Assembly (NCBI GenBank): GCA_945872375.1
Contig: CAMBYR010000110.1
Span: 1-7,101 of the forward strand
Source of the DNA: an uncultured Blautia sp.
GTDB lineage: Bacteria; Bacillota; Clostridia; Lachnospirales; Lachnospiraceae
Direction: 5' to 3'
DNA length: 7,101 nt
Below the pieces are notes generated by a model that had not been told where the DNA came from, ran no database searches, and worked only from the letters and a program-made list of their open reading frames with translations. Below, piece by piece: positions 1 through 5,825 of this stretch (its first letter is position 1; each line of letters opens with the position of its first letter). The position numbers and the translations under genes are program-made.

Positions 1-951
1 ACTGATATTACAGGAGGAAACCTCGATACACAGGTTCATGTAAATTCTTCTCCGGAGTTTGTAAAACTCAGTTCTCATATTAATCAAATGGTAGGAAGCC
101 TTCTGGGGGGAACAGAAAAGCTTACCAGAATTTTCCGCAGCGCGGATATTCAGATTGGAGTATATGAATATAACCAGAGTATGAAACGTGTGCTCGCTAC
201 AGAAAAAGTCGGTACGCTTCTGATGCTTTCTCCTCAGGAGACAGCGGAGCTTCTGGCTGACAGAAGAAAATTTGCAGAAAAGATTCGGGAGATCTGTGTC
301 AATGAAGTGAAGTGTTATAAGGAAACTTATCAGCCGCTTCCGGGAACAGAGTATTATCTCAGAATTCAGCAGTTTTCCCAGAATCACGATTGTATGGGAA
401 TCATTACGGATGTGACAGAGGAGCTTCTGGAAAGACGGCAGCTGGAACATGAGAGAGATTACGACCTTCTTACGGAGCTGCTCAACAGACGTGGATTTTA
501 TCACCAGATGGATCTGCTGTCTGAAAACAGAGAAGAACTGGGAGAGGCTGTAATGCTGATGATGGATCTGGATCATCTGAAATACATTAATGATAATTTC
601 GGACATATAAACGGAGATCTGGCGATTCAGGCTGCAGCAGAGCTTTTGAAGCAGTGTGAGGCAGAGAATAAGATCATAGCCCGTTTAAGCGGCGATGAGT
701 TTATCCTGTTTATTTACGGATGTACCCGTCGGGAGGCGGAAAATCATTTACAGAGGCTCCATGACCGCATGATGGAGAAATATATTTGTGTGTACGGGAA
801 AACGAAGGTGGAGATTCGTTTGTCGGGCGGGTATCTGTTTTGTTCCGGGCCGGAGCTTAATTGCAGCCAGATGATGAAACAGGCGGATGCGGCCATGTAT
901 CAGTCAAAACGGGAAAGAAAGGCCCGCTTTGTGGAATATCAGTCCGACTGA
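1..951 (+). CDS. Diguanylate cyclase, HAMP-PAS-like-GGDEF, 5'-truncated by window edge
   Basis: The reading frame is open from base 1, so the first in-frame ATG (88) is internal and the gene starts upstream. About 316 C-terminal residues are visible. The first ~30 resemble the second half of a HAMP domain (SPEFVKLSSHINQM), implying an unseen membrane-anchored sensor part. A PAS-like segment (about 100-430) ends in GIITDVTEELLERR, the usual run into a signalling helix. The GGDEF domain follows: the DxLTxLxNR entry (DLLTELLNRR), metal-binding DLDHLKYIND (D codon at 565), and an SGDEF signature at 688-702. Family knowledge: such proteins make cyclic-di-GMP from two GTP at the membrane. The signature glycine is replaced by serine, a change tolerated by some active cyclases. 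The residues where an RxxD inhibitory site would lie read AENK, so product feedback through that site looks absent. No EAL or HD-GYP domain follows. The family is confident; catalytic activity is inferred. Confidence 0.93.
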   Translation, partial: TDITGGNLDTQVHVNSSPEFVKLSSHINQMVGSLLGGTEKLTRIFRSADIQIGVYEYNQSMKRVLATEKVGTLLMLSPQETAELLADRRKFAEKIREICVNEVKCYKETYQPLPGTEYYLRIQQFSQNHDCMGIITDVTEELLERRQLEHERDYDLLTELLNRRGFYHQMDLLSENREELGEAVMLMMDLDHLKYINDNFGHINGDLAIQAAAELLKQCEAENKIIARLSGDEFILFIYGCTRREAENHLQRLHDRMMEKYICVYGKTKVEIRLSGGYLFCSGPELNCSQMMKQADAAMYQSKRERKARFVEYQSD

Positions 952-969
952 CAGGAAGGAGCAGGAAAG

Positions 970-1266
970 ATGGAGATTGTCGAGAGCGTTTTATTTGGGA
1001 GCCTGGAAGGATATCTGGTACTGATCAATCTGGCTGCCTTTGCGGCATTTGGACTGGATAAGAGGCGGGCTGTCAGACAGCAGTGGAGAATCCCGGAAAA
1101 AACACTTCTGCTTCTTGCGGCAGCAGGCGGGAGCGTCGGGGCTTTTGCAGGAATGCGCCTGTTTCACCATAAAACCAGGAAAGTTCTTTTTCAGGTGGGT
1201 GTGCCATTTCTGCTGATCATTCATGCAGCACTGATGTGCTGGATGAAATCTCACGGCGTGTTTTAA
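970..1266 (+). CDS. DUF1294 family small membrane protein
   Basis: A 98-residue hydrophobic protein. It shows the DUF1294 pattern: a first hydrophobic stretch (about residues 7-27), then LDKRRA, then RIPEKTLLLLAAAGGSVGAFAGM, here split as RIPEKTLL and GGSVGAFAGM, followed by the conserved HHKTRK and a final hydrophobic stretch (about 76-93). This suggests an inner-membrane protein with about three short segments. The biochemical function of the family is unknown. An AGGAAGGA ribosome binding site lies just upstream of the ATG. The gene begins 18 nt after the cyclase stop and is followed by a terminator, so it is probably the last gene of that transcript. Whether it has anything to do with cyclic-di-GMP signalling cannot be told from sequence. 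Confidence 0.85.
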   Translation: MEIVESVLFGSLEGYLVLINLAAFAAFGLDKRRAVRQQWRIPEKTLLLLAAAGGSVGAFAGMRLFHHKTRKVLFQVGVPFLLIIHAALMCWMKSHGVF

Positions 1267-1280
1267 AAAGATGAAATATG

Positions 1281-1322
1281 AAAAAGTAATGCGGCAGTAA
1301 TGGCTGCATTACTTTTTCTTTT
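1281..1322 (+). terminator. Intrinsic terminator after DUF1294 gene
   Basis: A 15-bp stem (1281-1295 with 1303-1317, one G-U pair) encloses a 7-nt loop (1296-1302) and runs into the tract TTTTTCTTTT at 1313-1322. It starts 14 nt after the DUF1294 stop and separates that unit from the SOS cassette. The 5' arm begins with five A residues, so it could also act on the opposite strand, although I see no convergent gene. Confidence 0.9.
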
Positions 1323-1337
1323 GGAAGTATTTGTATC

Positions 1338-1366
1338 TTTACAGGAGACGTGATCTGCGTTATAAT
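1338..1366 (+). promoter_or_regulatory. Sigma-A-type promoter of the polymerase/YolD cassette
   Basis: TTTACA at 1338-1343 (-35, 5 of 6 consensus) is separated by 17 nt from a perfect TATAAT at 1361-1366 (-10). Transcription would start near 1373, about 36 nt before the chosen TTG start codon. It lies just after the upstream terminator and overlaps no gene when the polymerase start is placed at 1409. Confidence 0.85.
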
Positions 1367-1376
1367 TCTATTACAA

Positions 1377-1390
1377 CAAACACATGTTCG
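1377..1390. promoter_or_regulatory. LexA operator (SOS box, Firmicute type)
   Basis: CAAACACATGTTCG reads CGAACATGTGTTTG on the other strand. It matches the Bacillus/Clostridia LexA consensus CGAACRNRYGTTYC at 13 of 14 positions. The near-palindrome sits at about +4 to +17 relative to the predicted start site, where bound LexA would block transcription. The downstream gene is a Y-family polymerase, a classic SOS target, which supports the call. Confidence 0.88.
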
Positions 1391-1394
1391 AAAA

Positions 1395-1411
1395 GAGGAG
1401 GAACCGGATTG
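1395..1411 (+). promoter_or_regulatory. Ribosome binding site and TTG start of the polymerase gene
   Basis: GAGGAGG at 1395-1401 is followed by 7 nt and TTG at 1409-1411. This decides the start. The longer in-frame TTG at 1331 lies upstream of the -35 element, so the promoter described here could not transcribe it. The protein from 1409 begins LEDRTYLCIDLKSFYAS (first residue Met in vivo), the normal N-terminus of the family. Confidence 0.85.
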
Positions 1412-2932
1412 GAAGACAGAACATATTTATGTATTGATCTGAAGTCATTTTATGCTTCTGTGGAATGTGTAGAGAGAGGTCTTGATCCCATGACGGCCAA
1501 TCTTGTGGTGGCAGATCCTTCGCGTACCAGTAAAACAATTTGTCTGGCGGTTTCTCCTGCGCTGAAGGCATATGGGATTTCCGGCAGGGCCCGTCTGTTT
1601 GAGGTGATTCAGAAAGTGAAAAGCATTAATGCGGAGCGCCTCAGAAAAGCCCCGGGCCGCAGATTTACAGGGACCTCCTGTAATGCTCTGGAGCTGGATG
1701 CCGATCCTGGCCTGGAATTGTCCTATATCGCAGCTCCTCCCAGAATGGCACATTATATGAAGGAGAGTACCAGGATCTACAGCATCTATCTGAAGTATAT
1801 TGCTCCGGAGGATATTCATGTATATTCCATCGATGAAGTGTTTATCGATCTGACGGCATATCTCTCTTCTTCGGGGCTTACTCCGCGGGAGTTCGCCGGC
1901 AAAATGATAGAGGATATTTTTGATACGACCGGTATCACTGCCACAGCCGGTATCGGAACCAATCTGTATCTGGCCAAGATTGCCATGGACATTGTGGCCA
2001 AGCAGATTCCTCCGGAAGAAAAGGGAATGCGTATTGCAGAACTGGATGAAATCAGTTATCGCCGTCAGCTATGGGGGCATCGTCCCATTACAGATTTCTG
2101 GAGAGTAGGAAAAGGCTACGCATCAAAGCTGGAGCAGCATGGAATGTTTACCATGGGAGATATTGCCCGCTGTTCCATTGGAAGTCCCAAGGAGTATCAT
2201 AACGAAGATCTTCTGTATCAGATGTTCGGGGTGAACGCAGAGCTTTTGATTGATCATGCCTGGGGATATGAGCCGTGTACGATAGCGGATATTAAGGCAT
2301 ACAGACCGGAGAACAGCAGCATTGGCTCCGGACAGGTGCTTCATTGTCCATACGACTGGGAAAAAGCCAGACTGGTGATTACCGAGATGGCCGACCTTCT
2401 TGCGCTGGATCTGGTGGATAAGAGACTTGTAACGGATCAGATCGTCGTGACGGCAGGCTATGATATCGAAAATCTGACAGATCCCGTCCGGAGAAAGGCC
2501 TACCATGGCCCGGTAAAGACGGATCATTATGGACGCAGGGTCCCTGTTCATGCCCATGGAACCATAAATCTGGAGAGAGCTACTTCCTCTTCTCAGAAAA
2601 TCATGACGGCTGTTTTGGAACTGTATGACAGAATTACAGACAAAAATCTCCTGATCAGGCGGCTGAATGTGACGGCAAACCATGTGATTCCGGAAGGAGA
2701 GGCAGAAAGGACAGATACGGTTCAGCAGCTGGATCTGTTTACGGATTATGAGGCTTTGGAACGCCAGAGAGAAGAAGAGGAGAAAGAACTGAAAAAAGAA
2801 AAGCAGATGCAGCAGGCGGTGCTGACGATTAAAAAGAAATTCGGTAAAAATGCGGTTTTAAGGGGGATGAATCTCCAGGAGGGCGCCACTGCGCGGAATC
2901 GCAACAGGCAGATCGGAGGACACAAAGCATAA
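1409..2932 (+). CDS. Y-family translesion DNA polymerase (UmuC/UvrX-like), SOS-inducible
   Basis: Encodes 507 residues from the TTG at 1409. Y-family polymerases copy past DNA lesions with low fidelity. The N-terminal palm motif DLKSFYASVE has catalytic D10 and the steric-gate aromatic Y15. The second catalytic motif YSIDEVF (139-143 plus) carries D142 and E143. A helix-hairpin-helix-like region (ITDFWRVGKGYASKLEQHG) and a little-finger region follow. QLDLF at 440-444 is a sliding-clamp binding motif near the usual position. Beyond it lie a charged helical stretch (about 450-470) and a basic tail ending in RNRNRQIGGHKA. It resembles the Bacillus UvrX/YqjW group, usually encoded with a YolD-like protein, rather than DinB, which is shorter and lacks this tail. 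It is preceded by a LexA box, and the YolD-like gene starts one base after its stop. All catalytic residues are present, so it is probably active after DNA damage. Confidence 0.93.
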   Translation: MEDRTYLCIDLKSFYASVECVERGLDPMTANLVVADPSRTSKTICLAVSPALKAYGISGRARLFEVIQKVKSINAERLRKAPGRRFTGTSCNALELDADPGLELSYIAAPPRMAHYMKESTRIYSIYLKYIAPEDIHVYSIDEVFIDLTAYLSSSGLTPREFAGKMIEDIFDTTGITATAGIGTNLYLAKIAMDIVAKQIPPEEKGMRIAELDEISYRRQLWGHRPITDFWRVGKGYASKLEQHGMFTMGDIARCSIGSPKEYHNEDLLYQMFGVNAELLIDHAWGYEPCTIADIKAYRPENSSIGSGQVLHCPYDWEKARLVITEMADLLALDLVDKRLVTDQIVVTAGYDIENLTDPVRRKAYHGPVKTDHYGRRVPVHAHGTINLERATSSSQKIMTAVLELYDRITDKNLLIRRLNVTANHVIPEGEAERTDTVQQLDLFTDYEALERQREEEEKELKKEKQMQQAVLTIKKKFGKNAVLRGMNLQEGATARNRNRQIGGHKA

Positions 2933-2933
2933 A

Positions 2934-3365
2934 ATGAACAAAAATGTGCAGTTTTTTAAAGAGGATAAGAAATATGAGGATATGCTTCTGATGCACCATC
3001 CGGTATCAGAAAATCATCCCCGGATGCCGCTGGCAGACAGGGCGGCGCAGTTTGCACCATTTGCAGCCCTTACCGGGTACGAAGAGGAAGTGAATGAAAC
3101 GGCCCGGCTGACAGACCAGAGGATCGAACTGGACGAATATGAAAAGTCTGTCCTGGATCAGCGGTTTCAGTATATCCGACAGTGTCTGAAAAGCGGGCCG
3201 GAGATTACGGTGACATATTTTGAGCAGGATGAAAGAAAATCAGGAGGCCATTATCATTCTGTTACCGGTATCGCAGAAAAAATTGACGATGCCGGGAGGT
3301 GTATTGTGATGCGCAATAAGACCAGGATTCCCATTGAGGATATTCTGGAGCTGGAAATTTGCTGA
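2934..3365 (+). CDS. YolD-like protein, presumed polymerase partner
   Basis: Encodes 143 residues. The N-terminal half has the family pattern HPVSENHPRMPLADRAAQF, followed by PFAALTGYEEEVNETAR. The C-terminal half has the YolD ending, with SGGHYHSVTGIAEKID and a hydrophobic strand leading to IPIEDILELEI. Genes of this family are commonly encoded next to UvrX/YqjW-type polymerases. They have been proposed to act in place of UmuD, but a catalytic role is not established, and I see no UmuD-like Ser-Lys peptidase arrangement here. Its ATG lies one base after the polymerase stop. GGAGGA at 2915-2920 is 13 nt away, rather far, so translational coupling to the polymerase probably matters. Expression should follow the LexA-controlled promoter at 1338. 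No terminator is visible after the gene. Confidence 0.88.
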   Translation: MNKNVQFFKEDKKYEDMLLMHHPVSENHPRMPLADRAAQFAPFAALTGYEEEVNETARLTDQRIELDEYEKSVLDQRFQYIRQCLKSGPEITVTYFEQDERKSGGHYHSVTGIAEKIDDAGRCIVMRNKTRIPIEDILELEIC

Positions 3366-3383
3366 AAGACCGGAAAGAAACAG

Positions 3384-3412
3384 TTGCGGAATTGTCGTTA
3401 AAGGATTATAAT
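3384..3412 (+). promoter_or_regulatory. Promoter of the thiamin operon
   Basis: TTGCGG at 3384-3389, a 17-nt spacer and a perfect TATAAT at 3407-3412. Predicted transcription starts around 3418-3420, only a few bases before the GGGG that opens the TPP aptamer. The position between the YolD-like stop and the riboswitch fits a dedicated promoter, although the -35 matches consensus only in its TTG. Confidence 0.7.
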
Positions 3413-3420
3413 CAAGAATG

Positions 3421-3510
3421 GAAAAGGGGAGCTCCTTACAGGGGCTGAGAGGAGACTGATGAGTCTCGACCCATAACCTGATTTGGGTAATGCCAACGTA
3501 GGGATATATT
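3421..3510 (+). ncRNA. TPP riboswitch aptamer (THI element)
   Basis: The conserved THI-box landmarks appear in order: GGGGAGC (3426-3432), a P3 stem CTCC/GGGG, CTGAGA (3445-3450), an optional P3a hairpin GAGAC/GTCTC, GACCC pairing back to GGG, ACCTGAT (3476-3482), and GGGTAATGCCAACGTAGGGA (3485-3504) with TTGG/CCAA forming P5. Family knowledge: the CTGAGA region binds the pyrimidine ring of thiamin pyrophosphate and the P4/P5 arm binds its pyrophosphate. The closing P1 stem looks weak, since the transcript seems to start only a few bases upstream. It precedes thiM and a terminator, so it should lower expression of the whole thi operon when TPP is plentiful. Confidence 0.97.
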
Positions 3511-3529
3511 TTTTTCGTGTATAAAAATA

Positions 3530-3566
3530 TACGGATATGCCTGCGTGGTATATCCGTACTTTTTTT
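3530..3566 (+). terminator. Riboswitch-controlled intrinsic terminator
   Basis: A 12-bp stem (3530-3541 with 3547-3558, one G-U pair), 5-nt loop TGCGT, then C and seven T residues (3560-3566). It lies 20 nt after the aptamer and before thiM, the usual place of a transcription-termination expression platform. Two alternative pairings compete with it. TATATTTTT at 3505-3513 can pair with AAAAATATA at 3523-3531. GGATATA at 3502-3508 can pair with the terminator 3' arm TATATCC at 3549-3555. Either could form when TPP is scarce and allow readthrough. Confidence 0.92.
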
Positions 3567-3622
3567 GCGGTTGCGAAAGCAGGAAATGCAGGGCAATCGA
3601 CTATTTTACATGAGGAGGATAT

Positions 3623-4447
3623 ATGATGCTGGGAAAATGTATGGAAAATGTTCGGACAAGGGTACCGCTTGTCCACAACATTACAAATTATGTGACGGTC
3701 AACGATGTGGCAAATGTGCTGCTGGCCTGCGGAGGAAGTCCGATCATGTCGGATGAGCCGGAGGATGTGGAAGAAATTACCTCGATCTGCGGCGGATTGA
3801 ATATCAACATCGGAACTCTGAACAAGAGAAGTATTGAAGGAATGTTTGCCGCAGGCAAAAAAGCCAATGAGCTGAACCATGTGGTTCTTCTGGATCCGGT
3901 AGGGGCAGGCGCAAGTTCACTCAGGACAAACACTGCAGTAAAAATCATGGAGGAGATCAGACTGAATGTGATCAGAGGAAATATCTCCGAAATTAAGACC
4001 CTGGCTCTTGGAAGCAGCACTACAAAAGGCGTGGATGCCGATGTGGCAGATGCTGTTACAGAGGAAAATCTGGATGCCATGATTTCTTTTGTCAGGGAGT
4101 TTTCAGAAAGAACAGGAAGCATCGTAGCCGTTACCGGAGCTATTGATCTTGTCAGTGACGGAAAAGTTTGTTATGTGATTCGAAACGGAAGACCGGAAAT
4201 GAGTAAAATTACCGGAACAGGATGTCAGCTTTCCGGCATGATGACTGCTTTTCTGGTGGCAAATCCTGAAAATCAGACGGAGGCTGCTGCCGCAGCCGTA
4301 TGCGCTATGGGACTGGCCGGAGAAATCGGCTGGAGCCGTATGCAGGAAGGCGACGGCAATTCCACATATCGGAACCGGATTATCGATGCCATCTTCCATA
4401 TGGACGGAGAGACTCTGGAAAAGGGAGCAAACTATGAAGTGCGATAA
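3623..4447 (+). CDS. thiM: Hydroxyethylthiazole kinase
   Basis: Encodes 274 residues from ATG 3623, the usual family length. ThiM phosphorylates 4-methyl-5-(2-hydroxyethyl)thiazole with ATP, salvaging the thiazole half of thiamin in the cytoplasm. Seen in the sequence: the substrate-pocket start VPLVHNITNYVTVNDVAN, SPIMSDEPEDVEEI, the LLDPVGAGAS loop, RGNISEI near residues 118-124, and the anion-hole segment GTGCQLSG with catalytic-site C201. AGGAGG at 3613-3618 is 4 nt from ATG 3623 but 7 nt from the adjacent ATG 3626, so the second ATG (273 residues) may be the true start. It is the first gene behind the TPP riboswitch and overlaps thiE by 14 nt. Confidence 0.97.
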   Translation: MMLGKCMENVRTRVPLVHNITNYVTVNDVANVLLACGGSPIMSDEPEDVEEITSICGGLNINIGTLNKRSIEGMFAAGKKANELNHVVLLDPVGAGASSLRTNTAVKIMEEIRLNVIRGNISEIKTLALGSSTTKGVDADVADAVTEENLDAMISFVREFSERTGSIVAVTGAIDLVSDGKVCYVIRNGRPEMSKITGTGCQLSGMMTAFLVANPENQTEAAAAAVCAMGLAGEIGWSRMQEGDGNSTYRNRIIDAIFHMDGETLEKGANYEVR

Positions 4448-5075
4448 AAAAGATCTTTTGCTTTATGCAGTTACAGACAGGGCATGGCTTGGAGAGGAAA
4501 CTCTTTACAGTCAGGTGGAAAAAGCATTAAAAGGCGGCGCCACCTTTGTGCAGCTCAGGGAAAAAAATCTGGATCAGGAAAACTTTTTAAAAGAAGCTGT
4601 GGAATTGAAAGAGCTTTGCAGGCGGTATCAGGTTCCCTTCGTGATCAACGATAATGTGGATATCGCGCTTGCCATGGATGCAGACGGTGTTCATGTGGGA
4701 CAAAGCGATATGGAGACAGAAGATGTGCGGAAGAAGCTTGGCCCGGATAAAATCATCGGTGTTTCCGCACAGACAGTGGAGCAGGCCGTGATAGCAGAAA
4801 AACACGGTGCGGACTATCTGGGGGTGGGCGCTGTATTTCCCACAGGCTCCAAGGACGATGCTGTGGAAGTCAGCCATGAAGTGTTAAAGGAGATCTGCCG
4901 TGCTGTACATATCCCGGTTGTTGCCATCGGCGGAATCAGCAGGAACAACATCCGGGAGCTGGCAGGCAGCGGGATCTGCGGAATTGCCGTGATCAGTGCG
5001 ATCTTTGCACAGAAGGATATTGAAGCAGCCGCAAGAGATCTCCATGAGCGTACGGAAACGATGGTAAAAGCATGA
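4434..5075 (+). CDS. thiE: Thiamin-phosphate synthase
   Basis: Encodes 213 residues from ATG 4434, chosen because AGGGAG at 4422-4427 lies 6 nt upstream and the N-terminus then matches the family. A longer in-frame ATG at 4386 would only add thiM-overlapping residues. ThiE joins HMP pyrophosphate and thiazole phosphate into thiamin monophosphate, releasing pyrophosphate. The TIM-barrel motifs are present: LYAVTDR at the first strand, QLREKN (40-45), INDN (71-74), GVHVGQSD (D92), GVSAQT, GAVFPTGSK (K140), and VVAIGGI with a following N for phosphate binding. All expected active-site residues appear intact. The gene overlaps the end of thiM by 14 nt and the next gene by 4 nt (ATGA), suggesting translational coupling along the operon. 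Confidence 0.97.
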   Translation: MKCDKKDLLLYAVTDRAWLGEETLYSQVEKALKGGATFVQLREKNLDQENFLKEAVELKELCRRYQVPFVINDNVDIALAMDADGVHVGQSDMETEDVRKKLGPDKIIGVSAQTVEQAVIAEKHGADYLGVGAVFPTGSKDDAVEVSHEVLKEICRAVHIPVVAIGGISRNNIRELAGSGICGIAVISAIFAQKDIEAAARDLHERTETMVKA

Positions 5076-5737
5076 TCCGGGGGGCGATCTTTGATGTGGA
5101 TGGAACGCTTCTGGATTCCATGGGAATCTGGGATGATGCGGGAGAACGTTTTCTGAATAAAAACGGAATCCAGGCAAAACCGGGGCTTAGGGATGTTCTG
5201 TTTACCATGTCGCTGCCGGAAGGCGCAGAATATTTAATCAGAGAATATCATGTGGATATGCCTCCGGAGGAAATTATCCGGGGTGTTGCCACCGTCGTTT
5301 CCGATTTTTACATTTACGAAGCAAAACTGAAACCTGGTGTTTTGGAATTTCTCCGGTCTATGCAGGAGCATGGAATTCCCATGACGATTGCAACCTCCAG
5401 CGAACGGAGCTGTATTTCTCCGGCGTTTGAACGACTGGGAATCCTGGATTATTTTCAGGAGATTTATACGTGTTCTGAGCTGTATACCAGCAAAAAGAAA
5501 CCGGATATCTATTACAGGGCATCAGAGCTTTTTTCTGCTTCAGAAAAAGAGATCTGTGTTTTTGAAGATGCGCTTCATGCCATACAGACAGCGGAGGCAG
5601 CAGGATTCTGCACTGTTGGAATGTATGATGCTTCGTCAGAGGCAGATCAGGATAAGATCAGAGAACATAGTCGGATTTATCTGAAGGACTTCAGAAATAT
5701 CGATGAGTTCTGGAGACAGACAGAAGGAACCCTTTGA
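5072..5737 (+). CDS. HAD-superfamily phosphatase in thi operon (possible thiamin-phosphate phosphatase)
   Basis: Encodes 221 residues with all four HAD motifs. Motif I is FDVDGTLLDS (nucleophile D8, acid D10). Motif II is IATSS (T108). The motif III lysine is K143 in KKKPD, and motif IV is VFEDALHA (E165, D166). Residues about 15-85 form a helical C1 cap as in beta-phosphoglucomutase-like members. Chemistry: Mg-dependent removal of phosphate from a small metabolite, probably in the cytoplasm. The ATG overlaps the thiE stop (ATGA), so it is translated with the thiamin genes and sits under the same riboswitch. Placement directly after ThiE suggests dephosphorylation of thiamin monophosphate to thiamin, which a thiamin pyrophosphokinase would then convert to TPP. 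HMP phosphates or a damaged intermediate are alternatives. The family call is firm; the substrate is inference from context only. Confidence 0.9.
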   Translation: MIRGAIFDVDGTLLDSMGIWDDAGERFLNKNGIQAKPGLRDVLFTMSLPEGAEYLIREYHVDMPPEEIIRGVATVVSDFYIYEAKLKPGVLEFLRSMQEHGIPMTIATSSERSCISPAFERLGILDYFQEIYTCSELYTSKKKPDIYYRASELFSASEKEICVFEDALHAIQTAEAAGFCTVGMYDASSEADQDKIREHSRIYLKDFRNIDEFWRQTEGTL

Positions 5738-5755
5738 AACCCTCTTAAGGTTCCT
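5725..5755 (+). other. Hairpin at the end of the HAD gene
   Basis: GGAACCCTT at 5726-5734 pairs with AAGGTTCC at 5747-5754 with one bulged C, and A5725/T5755 add a pair. The loop is about 12 nt and the hairpin spans the HAD stop codon. No T-tract follows, so it is not a standard terminator. It could be an RNA processing or stability element. It lies in the only sizeable gap of the operon, 88 nt before thiD. Confidence 0.4.
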
Positions 5756-5825
5756 GAAGCGGCAGATTGGGGGCACCACCTTTTGTCGCTATAGAAAATT
5801 AATGCGAAGAGAAAGGAAGAAAACG

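Noticed and set aside
1331..1408. 26-residue N-terminal extension of the polymerase from TTG 1331
   Set aside because: It lies over the -35/-10 promoter and LexA box, has no ribosome binding site, and TTG 1409 has an ideal AGGAGG and gives the normal family N-terminus.
2123..2683. 186-codon open frame on the minus strand
   Set aside because: It lies wholly within the polymerase gene, has no recognisable domain and no plausible ribosome binding site, so it is a shadow of the real gene.
3398..3880. 160-codon minus-strand open frame across the thi leader and thiM
   Set aside because: It runs through the TPP riboswitch and terminator and shows no protein-family pattern.
4386..4433. Longer thiE start inside thiM
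   Set aside because: ATG 4434 has a good ribosome binding site (AGGGAG, 6-nt spacer) and starts just before the conserved LYAVTDR strand.
5767..5795. Possible internal promoter TTGGGG-17-TATAGA before thiD
   Set aside because: Spacing is right but only about 7 of 12 consensus bases match, so it cannot be told from chance.
5703..5825. Longer thiD start running back into the HAD gene
   Set aside because: The extra residues do not resemble ThiD; ATG 5826 has a well-spaced AGGAAG site and the conserved N-terminus.
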